From positions 1 through 53,104 of the forward strand of contig QCDS01000006.1 in NCBI GenBank assembly GCA_003278685.1: DNA of 53,104 bases. Direction: 5' to 3'. The stretch comes from Prochlorococcus sp. AG-355-K03. Its GTDB lineage: Bacteria; Cyanobacteriota; Cyanobacteriia; PCC-6307; Cyanobiaceae. The translations under genes and the position numbers were made by a program. The notes under the pieces are model-generated. The model did no database searches. It was not told the origin of the DNA and saw nothing but the letters and a program-made list of their open reading frames with translations. Position 1 is the first letter of the stretch. Each line of letters opens with the position of its first letter. Positions 8,113 through 17,549 of the stretch are shown here, piece by piece.

Positions 8113-9903
8113 TCACCCTTTTTCATTCCAAACTTTCAAAATTTCTCTAGCCATTGGCAGTGCATGAACAGATCCCCCACCAGGAGTATTTTGTGCAAAA
8201 GCAACTACAAGTAATTCGCTTTTTTCAGAAGGAGTAAAGCAAACAAACCAAGCGTGATCTAATCCACCCTCACCATCTTCAGCAGTTCCAGTTTTGCCTG
8301 AAACTGGAGGTAAATTTGAAACTCCATAATTAATTGATACTCCTGTGCCGGACTCCACTACTTTCCTGAGACCACTTTTTATCAACTGAATATTATTTGA
8401 GTCAATATCGATTTTTATAAGTTTTTTACCTGAAAGATTTTCTTCATCTTTTTTAACTAAATAGGGAGTAACTAAATAACCTCCATTTGCAATTGCAGCA
8501 TATGCTCTAGCAATTTGAATAGGGGTAACTTGTACAACAAATTGTCCAATAGACATACTCGCAATATCTTCTGGAACCCAAGGGGTTCTTCCTGGTTGCC
8601 CCCATCCTCTGCCTTCTTTAGCCCATTCACTACTCGCTACTAATCCTATATTTTCTTGTTCAGAAATTTCAATTCCAGATAAAGAATTAAAACCAAGCTT
8701 TCGTGAGACCTTATAAATTTCATCAACTCCTACTCCATAACCTACTTGATAAAAAAATGTATTACTAGAAACTCTTAAGGCATCTTCATAACCTATTACC
8801 CCAAAGCCTAAATCATTATGCTCTCTAAAACATTGGCTCCCATAAGTTATACATGGTTTAGTATCTAAAATGGTTTCTCTGGGGAATTTTCCACTTTCCA
8901 ATCCAGCTAAAGCTGTTACAATTTTCCAAACGCTTCCTGGATCGTAGGCATTTAATGCTCTATTTAATAAAGGTTTAGCAGGAGAATTAAAAAGTTTATT
9001 ATATTCTTCCTCAGGTTTAAAATCCTTTGAGAAAAAATTTAAATCAAATGTAGGTTTACTTGCCATTGCTCTTATTGCACCATCTCTTGGATCCATTACT
9101 ATTATGGCTCCGGCTTTTTTATCTTTAAGAACTTCCTCAGCAACTAATTGCAGATTAAGGTCAATTGTTAGTTCAATATCATTACCTTGTACTGGAGGTT
9201 TTATATCCAATGATCTTTGAAATTTTCCTAATGAATTCACTTCAACCATTTCTCCACCCCATTCACCTCTTATGTAATCTTCGTAAACATATTCAATTCC
9301 AGTTCTACCTATTAAGTCATTTAATTTATAACCATCCTTAGATAAGAATTTATATTCTAATTCAGTAATTGGCTGAGTATACCCAATTACATGGGCAGCA
9401 AGGGATTCATAAGGATAATTTCTAATTATTTTGGTAGCTATTTCAAAACTAATTAAATTACCCTCATTCTCCTGAAATTTTATTAATTGATCTACATTTA
9501 AATCCTCAAGAATAACTACTGAAAGTTTTTGATTTTTAAGACCATCAGTGTATTTTTTTTGAATTACATTACTATCAATATTTAACAAATTAGAAATACT
9601 TGATTTATGTTTTTCCCAATTACTTTTATTAACAGATTGAGGCTTTATTATTAAAGAATATTTAACTCTACTATCTGCTAAAACATAACCATTTTTATCA
9701 AGTATTCTGCCGCGAATTGGCTGTGAAGAAATAATTCTGATCCTATTCTCATCAGACATCTTCTTAAAAGATTCATAATTTAAAAGTTGTAAAAAAATTA
9801 ACCTAAATAGTATTAATAAAAAGGAAACAGAAGAAAAAATAAGTAAGACTAGAGGTTGTCTTTTTAATGAAAAAAGGTTTTTATTTGGACTTGTTTTTAT
9901 CAA
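8113..9903 (-). CDS. mrdA: Penicillin-binding protein 2 (class B transpeptidase, elongation type)
   Basis: Cross-links peptidoglycan in the periplasm during cell elongation. The 596-aa protein has a cytoplasmic stub, one membrane anchor (about residues 18-40), a dimerisation/pedestal domain starting with RGRILDKNGYVLA, and a transpeptidase domain. Active-site motifs are all visible: SxxK as SVWK (S324, K327), SxN as SSN (379-381) and KTG (537-539). The start is TTG, 11 bp downstream of a 47-codon ORF on the same strand, so the two may be coupled. MrdA is more likely than FtsI because of the length and the short N-terminal region, but the distinction rests on recall. Confidence 0.9.
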   Translation of the reverse strand: MIKTSPNKNLFSLKRQPLVLLIFSSVSFLLILFRLIFLQLLNYESFKKMSDENRIRIISSQPIRGRILDKNGYVLADSRVKYSLIIKPQSVNKSNWEKHKSSISNLLNIDSNVIQKKYTDGLKNQKLSVVILEDLNVDQLIKFQENEGNLISFEIATKIIRNYPYESLAAHVIGYTQPITELEYKFLSKDGYKLNDLIGRTGIEYVYEDYIRGEWGGEMVEVNSLGKFQRSLDIKPPVQGNDIELTIDLNLQLVAEEVLKDKKAGAIIVMDPRDGAIRAMASKPTFDLNFFSKDFKPEEEYNKLFNSPAKPLLNRALNAYDPGSVWKIVTALAGLESGKFPRETILDTKPCITYGSQCFREHNDLGFGVIGYEDALRVSSNTFFYQVGYGVGVDEIYKVSRKLGFNSLSGIEISEQENIGLVASSEWAKEGRGWGQPGRTPWVPEDIASMSIGQFVVQVTPIQIARAYAAIANGGYLVTPYLVKKDEENLSGKKLIKIDIDSNNIQLIKSGLRKVVESGTGVSINYGVSNLPPVSGKTGTAEDGEGGLDHAWFVCFTPSEKSELLVVAFAQNTPGGGSVHALPMAREILKVWNEKG

Positions 9904-9914
9904 AAATATAAAAT

Positions 9915-10058
9915 TTATTTAAATATTGTTTTTTCCAATAAAGCAATAGTTGATTTTATTTCTTTAAGTTTTTCGATTAAATCTTTATAATCACTATCTT
10001 TATTGTTAAAAATAAACTCATCATTTTCAAGATTATTAGAATTCAAATTTCCACTCAT
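9915..10058 (-). CDS. Small protein, 47 aa, upstream of PBP2
   Basis: ATG (10058) to TAA, encoding MSGNLNSNNLENDEF... followed by an amphipathic Lys/Leu/Ile-rich helix (DLIEKLKEIKSTIALLEKT) that could form a coiled coil. AAGGA lies about nine bases upstream of the ATG. It ends 11 bp before the PBP2 start on the same strand, in an otherwise gene-free 265-bp gap, so an operon is plausible. The rest of the gap (10059-10168) is very AT-rich with nothing recognised. I do not know the family; chance remains possible for such a short frame. Confidence 0.5.
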   Translation of the reverse strand: MSGNLNSNNLENDEFIFNNKDSDYKDLIEKLKEIKSTIALLEKTIFK

Positions 10059-10168
10059 AACATTTTTCCTTATTTTAATCAATTATTTCAATTGATATTA
10101 TCTTAATGAAGAAATTTATTTTTTCAAAATTATAATAACTTAAATACTTAAAATATATCAAAAACAAA

Positions 10169-10777
10169 TTAATTTAATTGATCTATATTTTGTTCAAAAT
10201 AAGGATTACAACTATTCTTTGATATCCCTAAAGACCATCCAATAAATGAAGAAATAAATATTATGACGATAAACGGCATAATTGCTTGTTGAGTATTTAC
10301 GAGGCTAAACCATTCCCTCCAGCTACTAAAAAATCTTTCTCTTTGAAATTTTCTTTTTTCATTTTCTAATAATCTCGCTTTTTTGGCGAAAGATTTTGTT
10401 ACCCACTTTTCGAAAGGAATCTTTTTTATAATCGCCATCTTTCTCTCCACTTCTAATAATTGTCCGGAACTGAGATGAGGATGAAACGTACTTATCAATT
10501 CAAGAGTTTTTAAAAACATCTCAACAGTTGCATCTTTTATGAGCTTTTGCTCATGACTTAAATCAGCCCACTCTATCTCTGGATAAAAACGGTTTCTGTT
10601 TGGTGAAATTTGATCATCTGACATTTGACCAGGTTCTCTGAGCCATCTATTAGTATTTTCATCAAATCTCCGCCAATATAGAAAAGGATTAATAAAAATT
10701 GTTTTACCAGATACTTTTACTACATCTTGTTGAAGATGATTAGTTATCTTTCTTTCAGAATTTTTCGATTTTATCAA
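10169..10777 (-). CDS. Conserved hypothetical protein with C-terminal membrane segment
   Basis: 202 aa of unknown function. The N-terminal part has an aromatic stretch (TIFINPFLYWRRFDENTNRWLREPGQM) and a middle region of charged helices. A single hydrophobic segment follows near residues 165-186 (IMPFIVIIFISSFIGWSLGI), so it looks like a tail-anchored membrane protein with most of its mass in the cytoplasm. The only plausible start is TTG at 10777. It is co-oriented with the nuclease-like gene upstream and PBP2 downstream. Probably a picocyanobacterial conserved protein; no enzymatic motif was seen. Confidence 0.75.
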   Translation of the reverse strand: MIKSKNSERKITNHLQQDVVKVSGKTIFINPFLYWRRFDENTNRWLREPGQMSDDQISPNRNRFYPEIEWADLSHEQKLIKDATVEMFLKTLELISTFHPHLSSGQLLEVERKMAIIKKIPFEKWVTKSFAKKARLLENEKRKFQRERFFSSWREWFSLVNTQQAIMPFIVIIFISSFIGWSLGISKNSCNPYFEQNIDQLN

Positions 10778-10789
10778 AAGTCTAAATTA

Positions 10790-10808
10790 ATAATCTAATT
10801 AAAGATTA
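10790..10808. terminator. Weak AT-rich hairpin between two leftward genes
   Basis: ATAATCT / AGATTAT with a 5-nt loop, in the 81-bp gap after the nuclease-like gene. On the leftward transcript it is not followed by a clean T-run, so it may be a weak terminator or only a chance palindrome. Confidence 0.25.
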
Positions 10809-10858
10809 TCTTTTATTCACTATTTTTCCATAAATAAAAAAAAATTACCCCATAAATA

Positions 10859-11572
10859 TTAAGTTATTGATAACTGCCAACGCTTTTTTAAATAATTACA
10901 GTATTCACATTTTAAGGAAGGTTTAGGGAAAACATCCGAACGTAATAAATTAACCGTATCAATTATCTTATTTTCTACCCATGAAGTAGAACAATCTAAT
11001 TTAATTAGATGTACATCAAAATTTAATTGGTTATTAAATAACTCTTCATTTTTCTTCCCATTGAAATATAAAAGATAAGCTTCTTTAGCCACTTGAAAGC
11101 CGTTTTTTTTAAACAACCACTGATACATTTCTAACTGTCTTTTATAAGCTTTTGCATATTCATATTTATTAAAAGTCTCAAACCAATCAAAATTATTTCT
11201 TGATGTTGCTTTTACATCAACGATAATAAGATTACCATTTTTTTTCTGCCAAATATCATCGACAGCTCCACCAAAATCATAATGGTGTTCAATTGACTTA
11301 TATCTTATCCCTTGAAAATTACTTCTCCAACGTTCTAAATCTTTATGTTTAAAAGGCACAGCATCAATTCCATTTTCAATGAATAAAGGATGAGGCTCCT
11401 GAATCTTTCTGTAATAATCAAATTCATTTTTACATAAATTATCTACAGCTATATTTAAGGTAAATGGTAAGGATGGCGGTTTTATTTGATATTTTTTGTC
11501 CAGTACACAGCATCTTGGACAACTAAGATATTTCTCAACTGTAGATCGACTTAATTTAATAATATCTGGCAT
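10859..11572 (-). CDS. PD-(D/E)XK nuclease family protein (RecB/Cas4-like), stand-alone
   Basis: 237 aa. It begins with the SRSTVEKYLSCPRCC element typical of the N-terminus of RecB/Cas4-type nucleases. The catalytic core is visible: GGAVDDIW (D105), IIVDVKAT (D119, K121) and the following QLEMY (Q146, Y150). Cysteines C18, C21 and C22 near the N-terminus and C222 and C225 (KCEYCNY) near the C-terminus could hold an iron-sulfur cluster, as in Cas4 and AddB. No cas genes, repeats or helicase are nearby, so a role in DNA repair or RNA/DNA processing is more likely than CRISPR adaptation. It lies 69 bp downstream of guaA on the same strand. Confidence 0.8.
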   Translation of the reverse strand: MPDIIKLSRSTVEKYLSCPRCCVLDKKYQIKPPSLPFTLNIAVDNLCKNEFDYYRKIQEPHPLFIENGIDAVPFKHKDLERWRSNFQGIRYKSIEHHYDFGGAVDDIWQKKNGNLIIVDVKATSRNNFDWFETFNKYEYAKAYKRQLEMYQWLFKKNGFQVAKEAYLLYFNGKKNEELFNNQLNFDVHLIKLDCSTSWVENKIIDTVNLLRSDVFPKPSLKCEYCNYLKKRWQLSIT

Positions 11573-11614
11573 TACGTTTTAAATCTCATTTAAAAATTTC
11601 TTGCTAAATAACAA

Positions 11615-11639
11615 CTTTAAATTTTTTAAAAATTTGAAG
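11615..11639 (-). terminator. Possible intrinsic terminator after guaA
   Basis: A near-perfect 25-nt AT palindrome with CTT and AAG ends, starting 2 bp after the guaA stop. It contains A and T runs on both strands, as expected of an AT-rich intrinsic terminator, but has little GC to stabilise the stem. Confidence 0.35.
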
Positions 11640-11641
11640 AC

Positions 11642-13228
11642 TTACTCCCACTCAATAGTTCCAGGAGGTTTGCTTGTAATATCATAAACAACTCTATTAA
11701 CTGAACTTACTTCGTTTACGATTCTATTTGCAATCCTCTCCAAAATCTGAAAAGGAATTTTTGACCAATCGGCTGTCATACCATCCTCACTAGATACACA
11801 ACGTAAAACTATTGGCCATGCATAAGTCCTTTTATCACCCATAACACCTACTGTTTTTACAGGTAGCAGTACTGCAAAAGCTTGCCAAATATCATTGTAA
11901 AGACCTGCTTTTTTAATTTCGTCTCTTACTATCCAGTCTGCATCTCTTAAACAATCGAGTTTTTCATTATTTACCTCTCCCAAAATTCTTATAGCTAGTC
12001 CAGGACCAGGGAATGGATGCCTTTTGATAATTTCATCCGGCAAACCTAAGGCGCCTCCTACTTTTCGGACTTCATCCTTAAAAAGTTTTCTTAATGGCTC
12101 AACTAATTTAAATTGTAAATCTTTTGGCAATCCGCCCACATTATGATGACTTTTTATTTTTACAGCTATTCTCTCACCAGTCTTAGGATCAATATTACTA
12201 CCAGCACTTTCAATAACATCAGGATAGAGAGTACCTTGGGCTAAATACTGAAAAGGTCCCAACCTATTGCTTTCCTCCTCAAATACTCTAATAAATTCTG
12301 CACCTATAATTTTCCTTTTTTGTTCTGGATCAGTAATCCCTTTTAACTTGGCAATAAACCTTTCCCTTGCATTAATATATTCAACTTTTATGTGAAATTT
12401 CTTATCAAAAAAATTCATTAAAAATTCTGGTTCACCTTTTCTCATAAAACCTTGATCTATAAACATACATGTAAGCTGATTTCCAATTGCTTTATTGAGA
12501 AGAAAAGCAAGAGTTGAGGAATCAACTCCTCCAGACAAGGCAAGTAAAACTTTTTTATTGCCAACTTGCTCTCTTATCCTAGGAATAGTTTCCTCTATGT
12601 AGGTTTCGGTTGTCCAATCAGCCGCACAACAAGAAATTTTATAAACAAAATTTTTAATTACCGTCATCCCAAATTCTGAATGAATAACTTCAGGATGAAA
12701 TTGTACGCCAAATAATTTCTTTACATCATTTGCAATTGCTGCATGGAATGTGTTTTCGGTATGAGCAATTTTATTAAATCCATCAGGCAAACAATTAATA
12801 GAATCTCCATGACTCATCCACATAACTGATTTATCTTCTACATCAGTAAGGAGGGCAGATTCTTTATCTATATTTATTGGTGCTCTACCATATTCAGCTT
12901 TTTTGGTAGCTGAAATAACAGATCCTCCAAGTTCTTTGACCATTAATTGCATTCCATAGCATATACCAAGAACAGGGATTCCAAGGTTAAAAATTTTTTC
13001 ATCACAATTAGGAGCATTTTGTTCATATACAGAATTTGGGCCTCCACTCAAAATGATCCCTTTAGGATTAATATTTTTAATTTCTTCAATTGAAATGTGA
13101 TTACTTACTACAAGAGAAAACACATTAGTTTCTCTAATTCTTCTTGCAATCAATTCAGAATATTGAGATCCGAAATCTAATATTAATATTGAAGGATCTC
13201 GTTCTTTTTTTAAAGATGTTTGACTCAT
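11642..13228 (-). CDS. guaA: GMP synthase (glutamine-hydrolysing)
   Basis: Converts XMP to GMP with glutamine and ATP, the last step of guanine nucleotide synthesis. The 528-aa protein has an N-terminal class I glutamine amidotransferase with nucleophile C90 in LGICYGMQL and the His/Glu pair in [13 protein letters not shown]. Next comes the ATP-pyrophosphatase domain with the P-loop [14 protein letters not shown], and a C-terminal dimerisation domain ending KPPGTIEWE. Length and motifs are standard. The ATG start is clear, and cbiD lies 54 bp upstream on the same strand. Confidence 0.97.
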   Translation of the reverse strand: MSQTSLKKERDPSILILDFGSQYSELIARRIRETNVFSLVVSNHISIEEIKNINPKGIILSGGPNSVYEQNAPNCDEKIFNLGIPVLGICYGMQLMVKELGGSVISATKKAEYGRAPINIDKESALLTDVEDKSVMWMSHGDSINCLPDGFNKIAHTENTFHAAIANDVKKLFGVQFHPEVIHSEFGMTVIKNFVYKISCCAADWTTETYIEETIPRIREQVGNKKVLLALSGGVDSSTLAFLLNKAIGNQLTCMFIDQGFMRKGEPEFLMNFFDKKFHIKVEYINARERFIAKLKGITDPEQKRKIIGAEFIRVFEEESNRLGPFQYLAQGTLYPDVIESAGSNIDPKTGERIAVKIKSHHNVGGLPKDLQFKLVEPLRKLFKDEVRKVGGALGLPDEIIKRHPFPGPGLAIRILGEVNNEKLDCLRDADWIVRDEIKKAGLYNDIWQAFAVLLPVKTVGVMGDKRTYAWPIVLRCVSSEDGMTADWSKIPFQILERIANRIVNEVSSVNRVVYDITSKPPGTIEWE

Positions 13229-13282
13229 GTATAAAAGTTAACTCAATTTATTTACAAAAGCATAATGAATTACAAATTAATC

Positions 13283-14395
13283 TCATTGAAAATAAGAGAT
13301 ATAATTATTACCGTTAATTCCAGCCCACCTTATTTTCCTTTTTCTATCAAAAATGATTGATGCGATTTCCATATCAGTTTTTACATACCTATTTACATAA
13401 GTAAAAGAACGCTTTTCGATCGTATTTGATAAACTCTTGAATAATTTATCAGCTAAAGATTTATTAAATCTTTCAAGGGAAAGTAAAGCATTCTCAAGAT
13501 TATCTAACTGAGATAATTCAACTATTATTTCAAATGGCACTTTTTCTTGAACGGCTAAATACACAAGAATCTCAATTCTTGCATCAGCCAAATGATTGTG
13601 TGTATGAAAAATACCGCCTGCTAATTTAATTAATTTCCCGTGATAACCAAAAAGAATTACAGTTTTAACTTTTTTTATTGCAGCATCAACTAATAATGGT
13701 CCTATCCAATTTCCAATTTTGATAATTGGCAAATTAACATTACAAGTTTTGGCCAAATTCAACCCATTTTCACCAATAACAAATATAACTTCACCTTTAA
13801 AATCATTTTGAATTAACTTTGTTAGATTCCTTTTAGCCTCTTCTAATTGATCAGGTGATGCACTTGAATAAGTCTCAGCAGAAGTACCAATAATTGATAA
13901 TCCATCAACAATACCAAATGACTTATTACTAGTTCTTTCTGCTAAAAACTTCCCATTTGGGAAAATAATTTCTAATTTCAAATTAAAGCCGGCTGGAATA
14001 CTATCTAATAAATTTTCATATAAAACTTCTTTGGCAAAATTAGAAATACATATCTCTGATGTATCTTCTTTTATGCCTACACCAGATCCTGCAATAATAT
14101 TTATTGGAATTGTTTGAACAGGATTATTAAAAGAAATTTTTTCTAAAGAGGCTATTGTCCATATCTCTAAATTTTGGGTAATGTCAAGATCTAAGCCAGA
14201 CTTTGCAAAAGTAATTCCTAATGCATGCGAGTCATCTTTAAGTAAACCAACAGAATGAATCTCAATTTTTATTTCTTTTTTTTCATTAGGAATTTTTATT
14301 AGTTCATAATTCTTAAATGGTAACCCTACTAGTTTATTTAATGCTGACCTAGCAGCACCAGCAACCCACAAAGGTAAAGAAAATCCTTTTTTCAA
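13283..14395 (-). CDS. cbiD: Cobalt-precorrin-5B C1-methyltransferase
   Basis: Methylates C1 of cobalt-precorrin-5B in the anaerobic (early cobalt insertion) route to cobamides; Prochlorococcus is known to make pseudocobalamin. The 370-aa protein begins with FSLPLWVAGAARSALNKLVG, a CbiD hallmark, and contains AGSGVGIKED, DGLSIIGTS, the segment FGYHGKLIKLAGGIFHTHNH and a conserved C-terminal helix pair. The start appears to be TTG (14395) because no ATG is near. It is divergent from the class V aminotransferase gene across a 60-bp gap and lies just upstream of guaA. Confidence 0.93.
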   Translation of the reverse strand: MKKGFSLPLWVAGAARSALNKLVGLPFKNYELIKIPNEKKEIKIEIHSVGLLKDDSHALGITFAKSGLDLDITQNLEIWTIASLEKISFNNPVQTIPINIIAGSGVGIKEDTSEICISNFAKEVLYENLLDSIPAGFNLKLEIIFPNGKFLAERTSNKSFGIVDGLSIIGTSAETYSSASPDQLEEAKRNLTKLIQNDFKGEVIFVIGENGLNLAKTCNVNLPIIKIGNWIGPLLVDAAIKKVKTVILFGYHGKLIKLAGGIFHTHNHLADARIEILVYLAVQEKVPFEIIVELSQLDNLENALLSLERFNKSLADKLFKSLSNTIEKRSFTYVNRYVKTDMEIASIIFDRKRKIRWAGINGNNYISYFQ

Positions 14396-14455
14396 ATCAA
14401 GTAATTGAAAAATATATAATGAGAACTAATCTAAGAATGACCTATTTAATAAAAA

Positions 14456-15619
14456 GTGGCCATACAACAAAAATTATCATTGATGATTCCTGGACCCACA
14501 CCAGTTCCAGAAAAAGTTTTACAAGCATTAAGTAAGCATCCAATAGGTCATCGCAGTAAAGAATTTCAAGATCTCGTAGAGAGTACAACTAAAAATTTAC
14601 AGTGGCTTCATCAAACTCAAAATGACGTTTTAACAATCACTGGAAGTGGGACTGCAGCAATGGAGGCTGGAATAATAAATACCTTAAGTAAAGGAGATAA
14701 AGTAATTTGTGGAGAAAATGGAAAATTTGGCGAAAGATGGGTGAAAGTTGCTAAAGAATTTGGTCTAGAGGTAATAAAAATTGATTCCAAATGGGGTACT
14801 CCACTTGATCCAGAAGAATTCAAAAAGGTATTAGAGGAAGATAAACAAAAAGAAATAAAAGCAGTTATTTTGACTCATTCTGAAACCTCAACAGGTGTCA
14901 TTAATGATCTAGAAACTATAAGTTCATATATTCGCACACACAACACAGCATTATCAATTGTTGACTGCGTTACAAGTCTTGGAGCTTGCAATGTGCCTGT
15001 AGATGAATGGAAATTAGATATCGTTGCTTCAGGATCACAAAAGGGATATATGATACCTCCAGGGCTTAGTTTTATAGCAATGAGCCAAAAAGCATGGATA
15101 GCTGCAGAAGAATCTAATATACCTAAGTTTTATTTAAATTTAAAATCCTACAGAAAAAGTCTTTCAAGTAACAGTAATCCTTATACTCCAGCAGTTAATT
15201 TAGTTTTTGCTTTAGATGAAGCATTAAAAATGATGAGAGAAGAAGGCTTAGATAACATTTTCCTTAGGCACAATAAACATAAATTAGCGATGAGCAATGC
15301 TGTGAAGGCTTTAAATCTTAAATTATTTGCTGATGAAAAATGTTTAAGCCCCTCTATTACTGCAATAAAAACCGAAGGAATGGATGCTGAAGAATTTAGA
15401 AAAACAATAAAGAAAAATTTCGATATATTACTAGCTGGTGGTCAAGACCATTTGAAAGGAAAAATATTTAGAGTCGGACATTTAGGCTATGTTAATGACC
15501 GAGATATTATTACGGTCGTTTCTGCTATTAGTAATACACTTCTCGACCTCGGTAAAATTACAGCCCAACAAGCTGGGGAAGCTTTAGTTGTGGTATCAAA
15601 ATATCTTAAGGGTAATTAA
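14456..15619 (+). CDS. Class V aminotransferase, alanine/serine-glyoxylate type
   Basis: 387-aa PLP enzyme likely to transfer amino groups from alanine or serine to glyoxylate or pyruvate, a step in photorespiratory glyoxylate recycling. The N-terminus LMIPGPTPVPEKVLQAL and the KHPIGHRS motif are characteristic. SGTAAMEAG binds the cofactor phosphate, D170 (in SIVDCVTSLGA) contacts the pyridine, and the Schiff-base lysine is K196 in SGSQKGYMIPPG. The start is GTG: an in-frame TAA lies two codons upstream (14450-14452). The stop is one base from the convergent small gene. The exact amino donor cannot be told from sequence. Confidence 0.88.
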   Translation: MAIQQKLSLMIPGPTPVPEKVLQALSKHPIGHRSKEFQDLVESTTKNLQWLHQTQNDVLTITGSGTAAMEAGIINTLSKGDKVICGENGKFGERWVKVAKEFGLEVIKIDSKWGTPLDPEEFKKVLEEDKQKEIKAVILTHSETSTGVINDLETISSYIRTHNTALSIVDCVTSLGACNVPVDEWKLDIVASGSQKGYMIPPGLSFIAMSQKAWIAAEESNIPKFYLNLKSYRKSLSSNSNPYTPAVNLVFALDEALKMMREEGLDNIFLRHNKHKLAMSNAVKALNLKLFADEKCLSPSITAIKTEGMDAEEFRKTIKKNFDILLAGGQDHLKGKIFRVGHLGYVNDRDIITVVSAISNTLLDLGKITAQQAGEALVVVSKYLKGN

Positions 15620-15620
15620 G

Positions 15621-15818
15621 TTAAGTACCTGGCTCTTCAACATTTCCGCCTAATTCAACAATTTTTTTTCTAAGAACGATTGATTTTTTTTCATCACCTT
15701 TGGTTTGAGCTATTGCAAGGGCAAACTCTAATTTTTCAAGCTGGTGACCACCCTCAAAAAAAGATAATTTTTTCTTTATTCGGTTTTTATTATCTTTGTA
15801 TGAAATTTGTGAAGACAT
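15621..15818 (-). CDS. Conserved small protein, 65 aa, unknown function
   Basis: A soluble, charged protein: MSSQISYKDNKNRIKKKL, then a helical segment (GHQLEKLEFALAIAQTKGDEKKSIVLRKKIVEL) and a short acidic tail. Its composition and the ATG start look like a real picocyanobacterial small gene. It converges with the aminotransferase gene (one base between stop codons) and is divergent from the AbrB-type gene across 133 bp. I do not recognise a named family. Confidence 0.7.
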   Translation of the reverse strand: MSSQISYKDNKNRIKKKLSFFEGGHQLEKLEFALAIAQTKGDEKKSIVLRKKIVELGGNVEEPGT

Positions 15819-15951
15819 AAAAATTCATGCTTTAATATATATTATGCCAACAAAAGGGGACATTACGAGAGGAAACCAAAAATATTATTTGACTAAAAAC
15901 TTAAACAAAAAAAATTTTTTCTAATATTATTATCAAACATCTTTCAAATTT

Positions 15952-16464
15952 ATGACTAACATAAATTTAATCTATTATATCGTCGCAGGCTGCATTTTTG
16001 GAGCTTTAGCTTTAAAAACAGGTATACCTGCTGCTCCTCTTGCAGGTGCGTTAATAGGCGCAAGTTTACTTAGCATCAGTGGCAAAGTCGACATAGCGGA
16101 GTGGCCAATCGGTACAAGAACAATTTTAGAAATTGGAATTGGAACAGTTATTGGTACGTCCTTAACAAAAGATTCATTAGTTGATATTCAAAATTTATGG
16201 AGGCCAGCCATATTAATAACTTTCACTTTAGTAATTACTGGATTAGCAATTGGATTATGGACAAGCAGATTACTTAATATAGATGTAATAACAACAATTT
16301 TAGGAGCTGCACCAGGAGGAATTAGCGGAATGAGTCTTGTTGGGTCTGAATACGGAGTGGGAGCTGCAGTAGCAACTCTACACGCAGTAAGATTGATTAC
16401 TGTGCTTTTAATTCTTCCTTTAGTTGTGAAATGCTTGAATATATTTGGGGTAATTAAATCTTAA
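15952..16464 (+). CDS. AbrB/AidB-type membrane protein (single-repeat, PF05145-like)
   Basis: A 170-aa hydrophobic protein with about five membrane segments. It matches one repeat of the AbrB duplication family, often mislabelled ammonia monooxygenase: early GIPAAPLAGALIGASLL, then PIGTRTILEIGIGTVIGTSL, and the signature LGAAPGGISGMSLVGSEYGVGAAVATLHAVRL near residues 118-150. Family members with two repeats are about 340 aa, so this is a half-length form that could dimerise. Substrate unknown. The upstream gap (15819-15951) holds the divergent promoters. Confidence 0.8.
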   Translation: MTNINLIYYIVAGCIFGALALKTGIPAAPLAGALIGASLLSISGKVDIAEWPIGTRTILEIGIGTVIGTSLTKDSLVDIQNLWRPAILITFTLVITGLAIGLWTSRLLNIDVITTILGAAPGGISGMSLVGSEYGVGAAVATLHAVRLITVLLILPLVVKCLNIFGVIKS

Positions 16465-16520
16465 ATTTCTATAGACATATTCACAATAAAAGATATTTTT
16501 AAATAGAAGATAAAAGGCTA

Positions 16521-16985
16521 ATGCAAAGATTTAAGAAGAAAAAACTATTATTATTAGTATTGGGAATTTTCACTCCTTTAACCTTTACTACCTCAAAAGT
16601 AAATGCGAGTGCATTTGGAGCCGAAATTTTTTGTACTATGAGAGATGGCGGAAATGATCATGAAAGTAGTTGGGAAGCAGCTTATTCATATATAAAAAAA
16701 CAAAAGGGAGGATTTTTCAAAGTTTCACCTAAAAATGCAGCAGCGCAAATTACTGAAACAGTGATAAGAGAAAAAGAAAAATTTAGTTATTGCGTTGAAT
16801 ATTTAGATAATCTTCATCCTAATAGAAAACTAATACGAGATTTAGAAAAAGAAGAAGAAAGAAAAGAAAAAGAAGCAAAAAATAGAGAAAAGAAAAGAAA
16901 AAAATTAGAAAAAGAATTAGAAGAAACTAATGAAGAAATTTCTGAAAAATTTACTGATGAAACACTTGATAGATATAGTTATTAA
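16521..16985 (+). CDS. Exported or membrane-anchored charged protein, unknown function
   Basis: 154 aa. Residues 1-30 form a signal peptide (KKKK, then LLLLVLGIFTPLTFTTS, with a likely cleavage near VNASA). A compact region follows with two cysteines (IFCTMRDGGND and FSYCVEYL) that could form a disulfide, then a Lys/Glu-rich coiled-coil tail (about 110-145) and the end DETLDRYSY. Homologues appear to be cyanobacterial conserved proteins; no function is known to me. The gap to the next gene (16986-17147) is AT-rich with nothing recognised. Confidence 0.75.
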   Translation: MQRFKKKKLLLLVLGIFTPLTFTTSKVNASAFGAEIFCTMRDGGNDHESSWEAAYSYIKKQKGGFFKVSPKNAAAQITETVIREKEKFSYCVEYLDNLHPNRKLIRDLEKEEERKEKEAKNREKKRKKLEKELEETNEEISEKFTDETLDRYSY

Positions 16986-17147
16986 TAAAGTTCAGAACGT
17001 TAATAGTTTTTCCTAAATTTAATAAATACTTTTTTGTATCTAAACACACTAAATCATATTTTTAATAGCAAATTTAAGCTAAAAAACATAAATAAATATT
17101 GACTTTTAATATATCCAAGCCATTATTTATTTAACTAAATATTCTGA

Positions 17148-17549
17148 ATGCATATTAATGATGCGGTTTTTTTAGAGGATTTATGTCCTAAGTTCAGATT
17201 AAGACAATGGCGAAAATCTATTCATAAATTTACTGGAAAAAGTTGTATATATTGCGGAAAACCATCTGAATCTATTGACCATGTAATACCACGAAGCCAG
17301 GGAGGATTAAGTACAACAGAAAACTGTGTCCCTGCATGTCTTTCATGTAATGGGGATAAATCAGATGAAAATGCATTGTATTGGTATAGAAGGCAAAAGT
17401 TTTATGATCCCCGAAGAGCAATGGCTATAAGAGCTTGGTTAGAAGGAGATTTAAGATTAGCTATTAGATTACTTCAATGGGCTAATCCTAATTTTAAGTT
17501 AAAAAATAAAAATTATATAAAAGATGAATCAGAATATAAAGCAGCTTGA
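17148..17549 (+). CDS. HNH endonuclease family protein, conserved cyanobacterial type
   Basis: 133 aa with a classic zinc-supported HNH fold: CIYCG (first CxxC), ESIDHVIPRSQGG (catalytic D-H), then ENCVPACLSCNGDKSD (Asn and second CxxC). The C-terminal YWYRRQKFYDPRRAMAIRAWLEGDLRLA segment is shared by a subgroup widespread in cyanobacteria, so it is probably a core gene rather than a mobile homing enzyme. All motif residues look intact. Biological role unknown; nicking or processing of DNA is the family activity. The stop directly abuts the stop of the convergent small gene. Confidence 0.85.
   Translation: MHINDAVFLEDLCPKFRLRQWRKSIHKFTGKSCIYCGKPSESIDHVIPRSQGGLSTTENCVPACLSCNGDKSDENALYWYRRQKFYDPRRAMAIRAWLEGDLRLAIRLLQWANPNFKLKNKNYIKDESEYKAA

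Noticed and set aside
17148..17549. Homing endonuclease or mobile element
   Set aside because: The protein matches a subgroup widespread in cyanobacteria, and there are no intron, intein or repeat boundaries around it.
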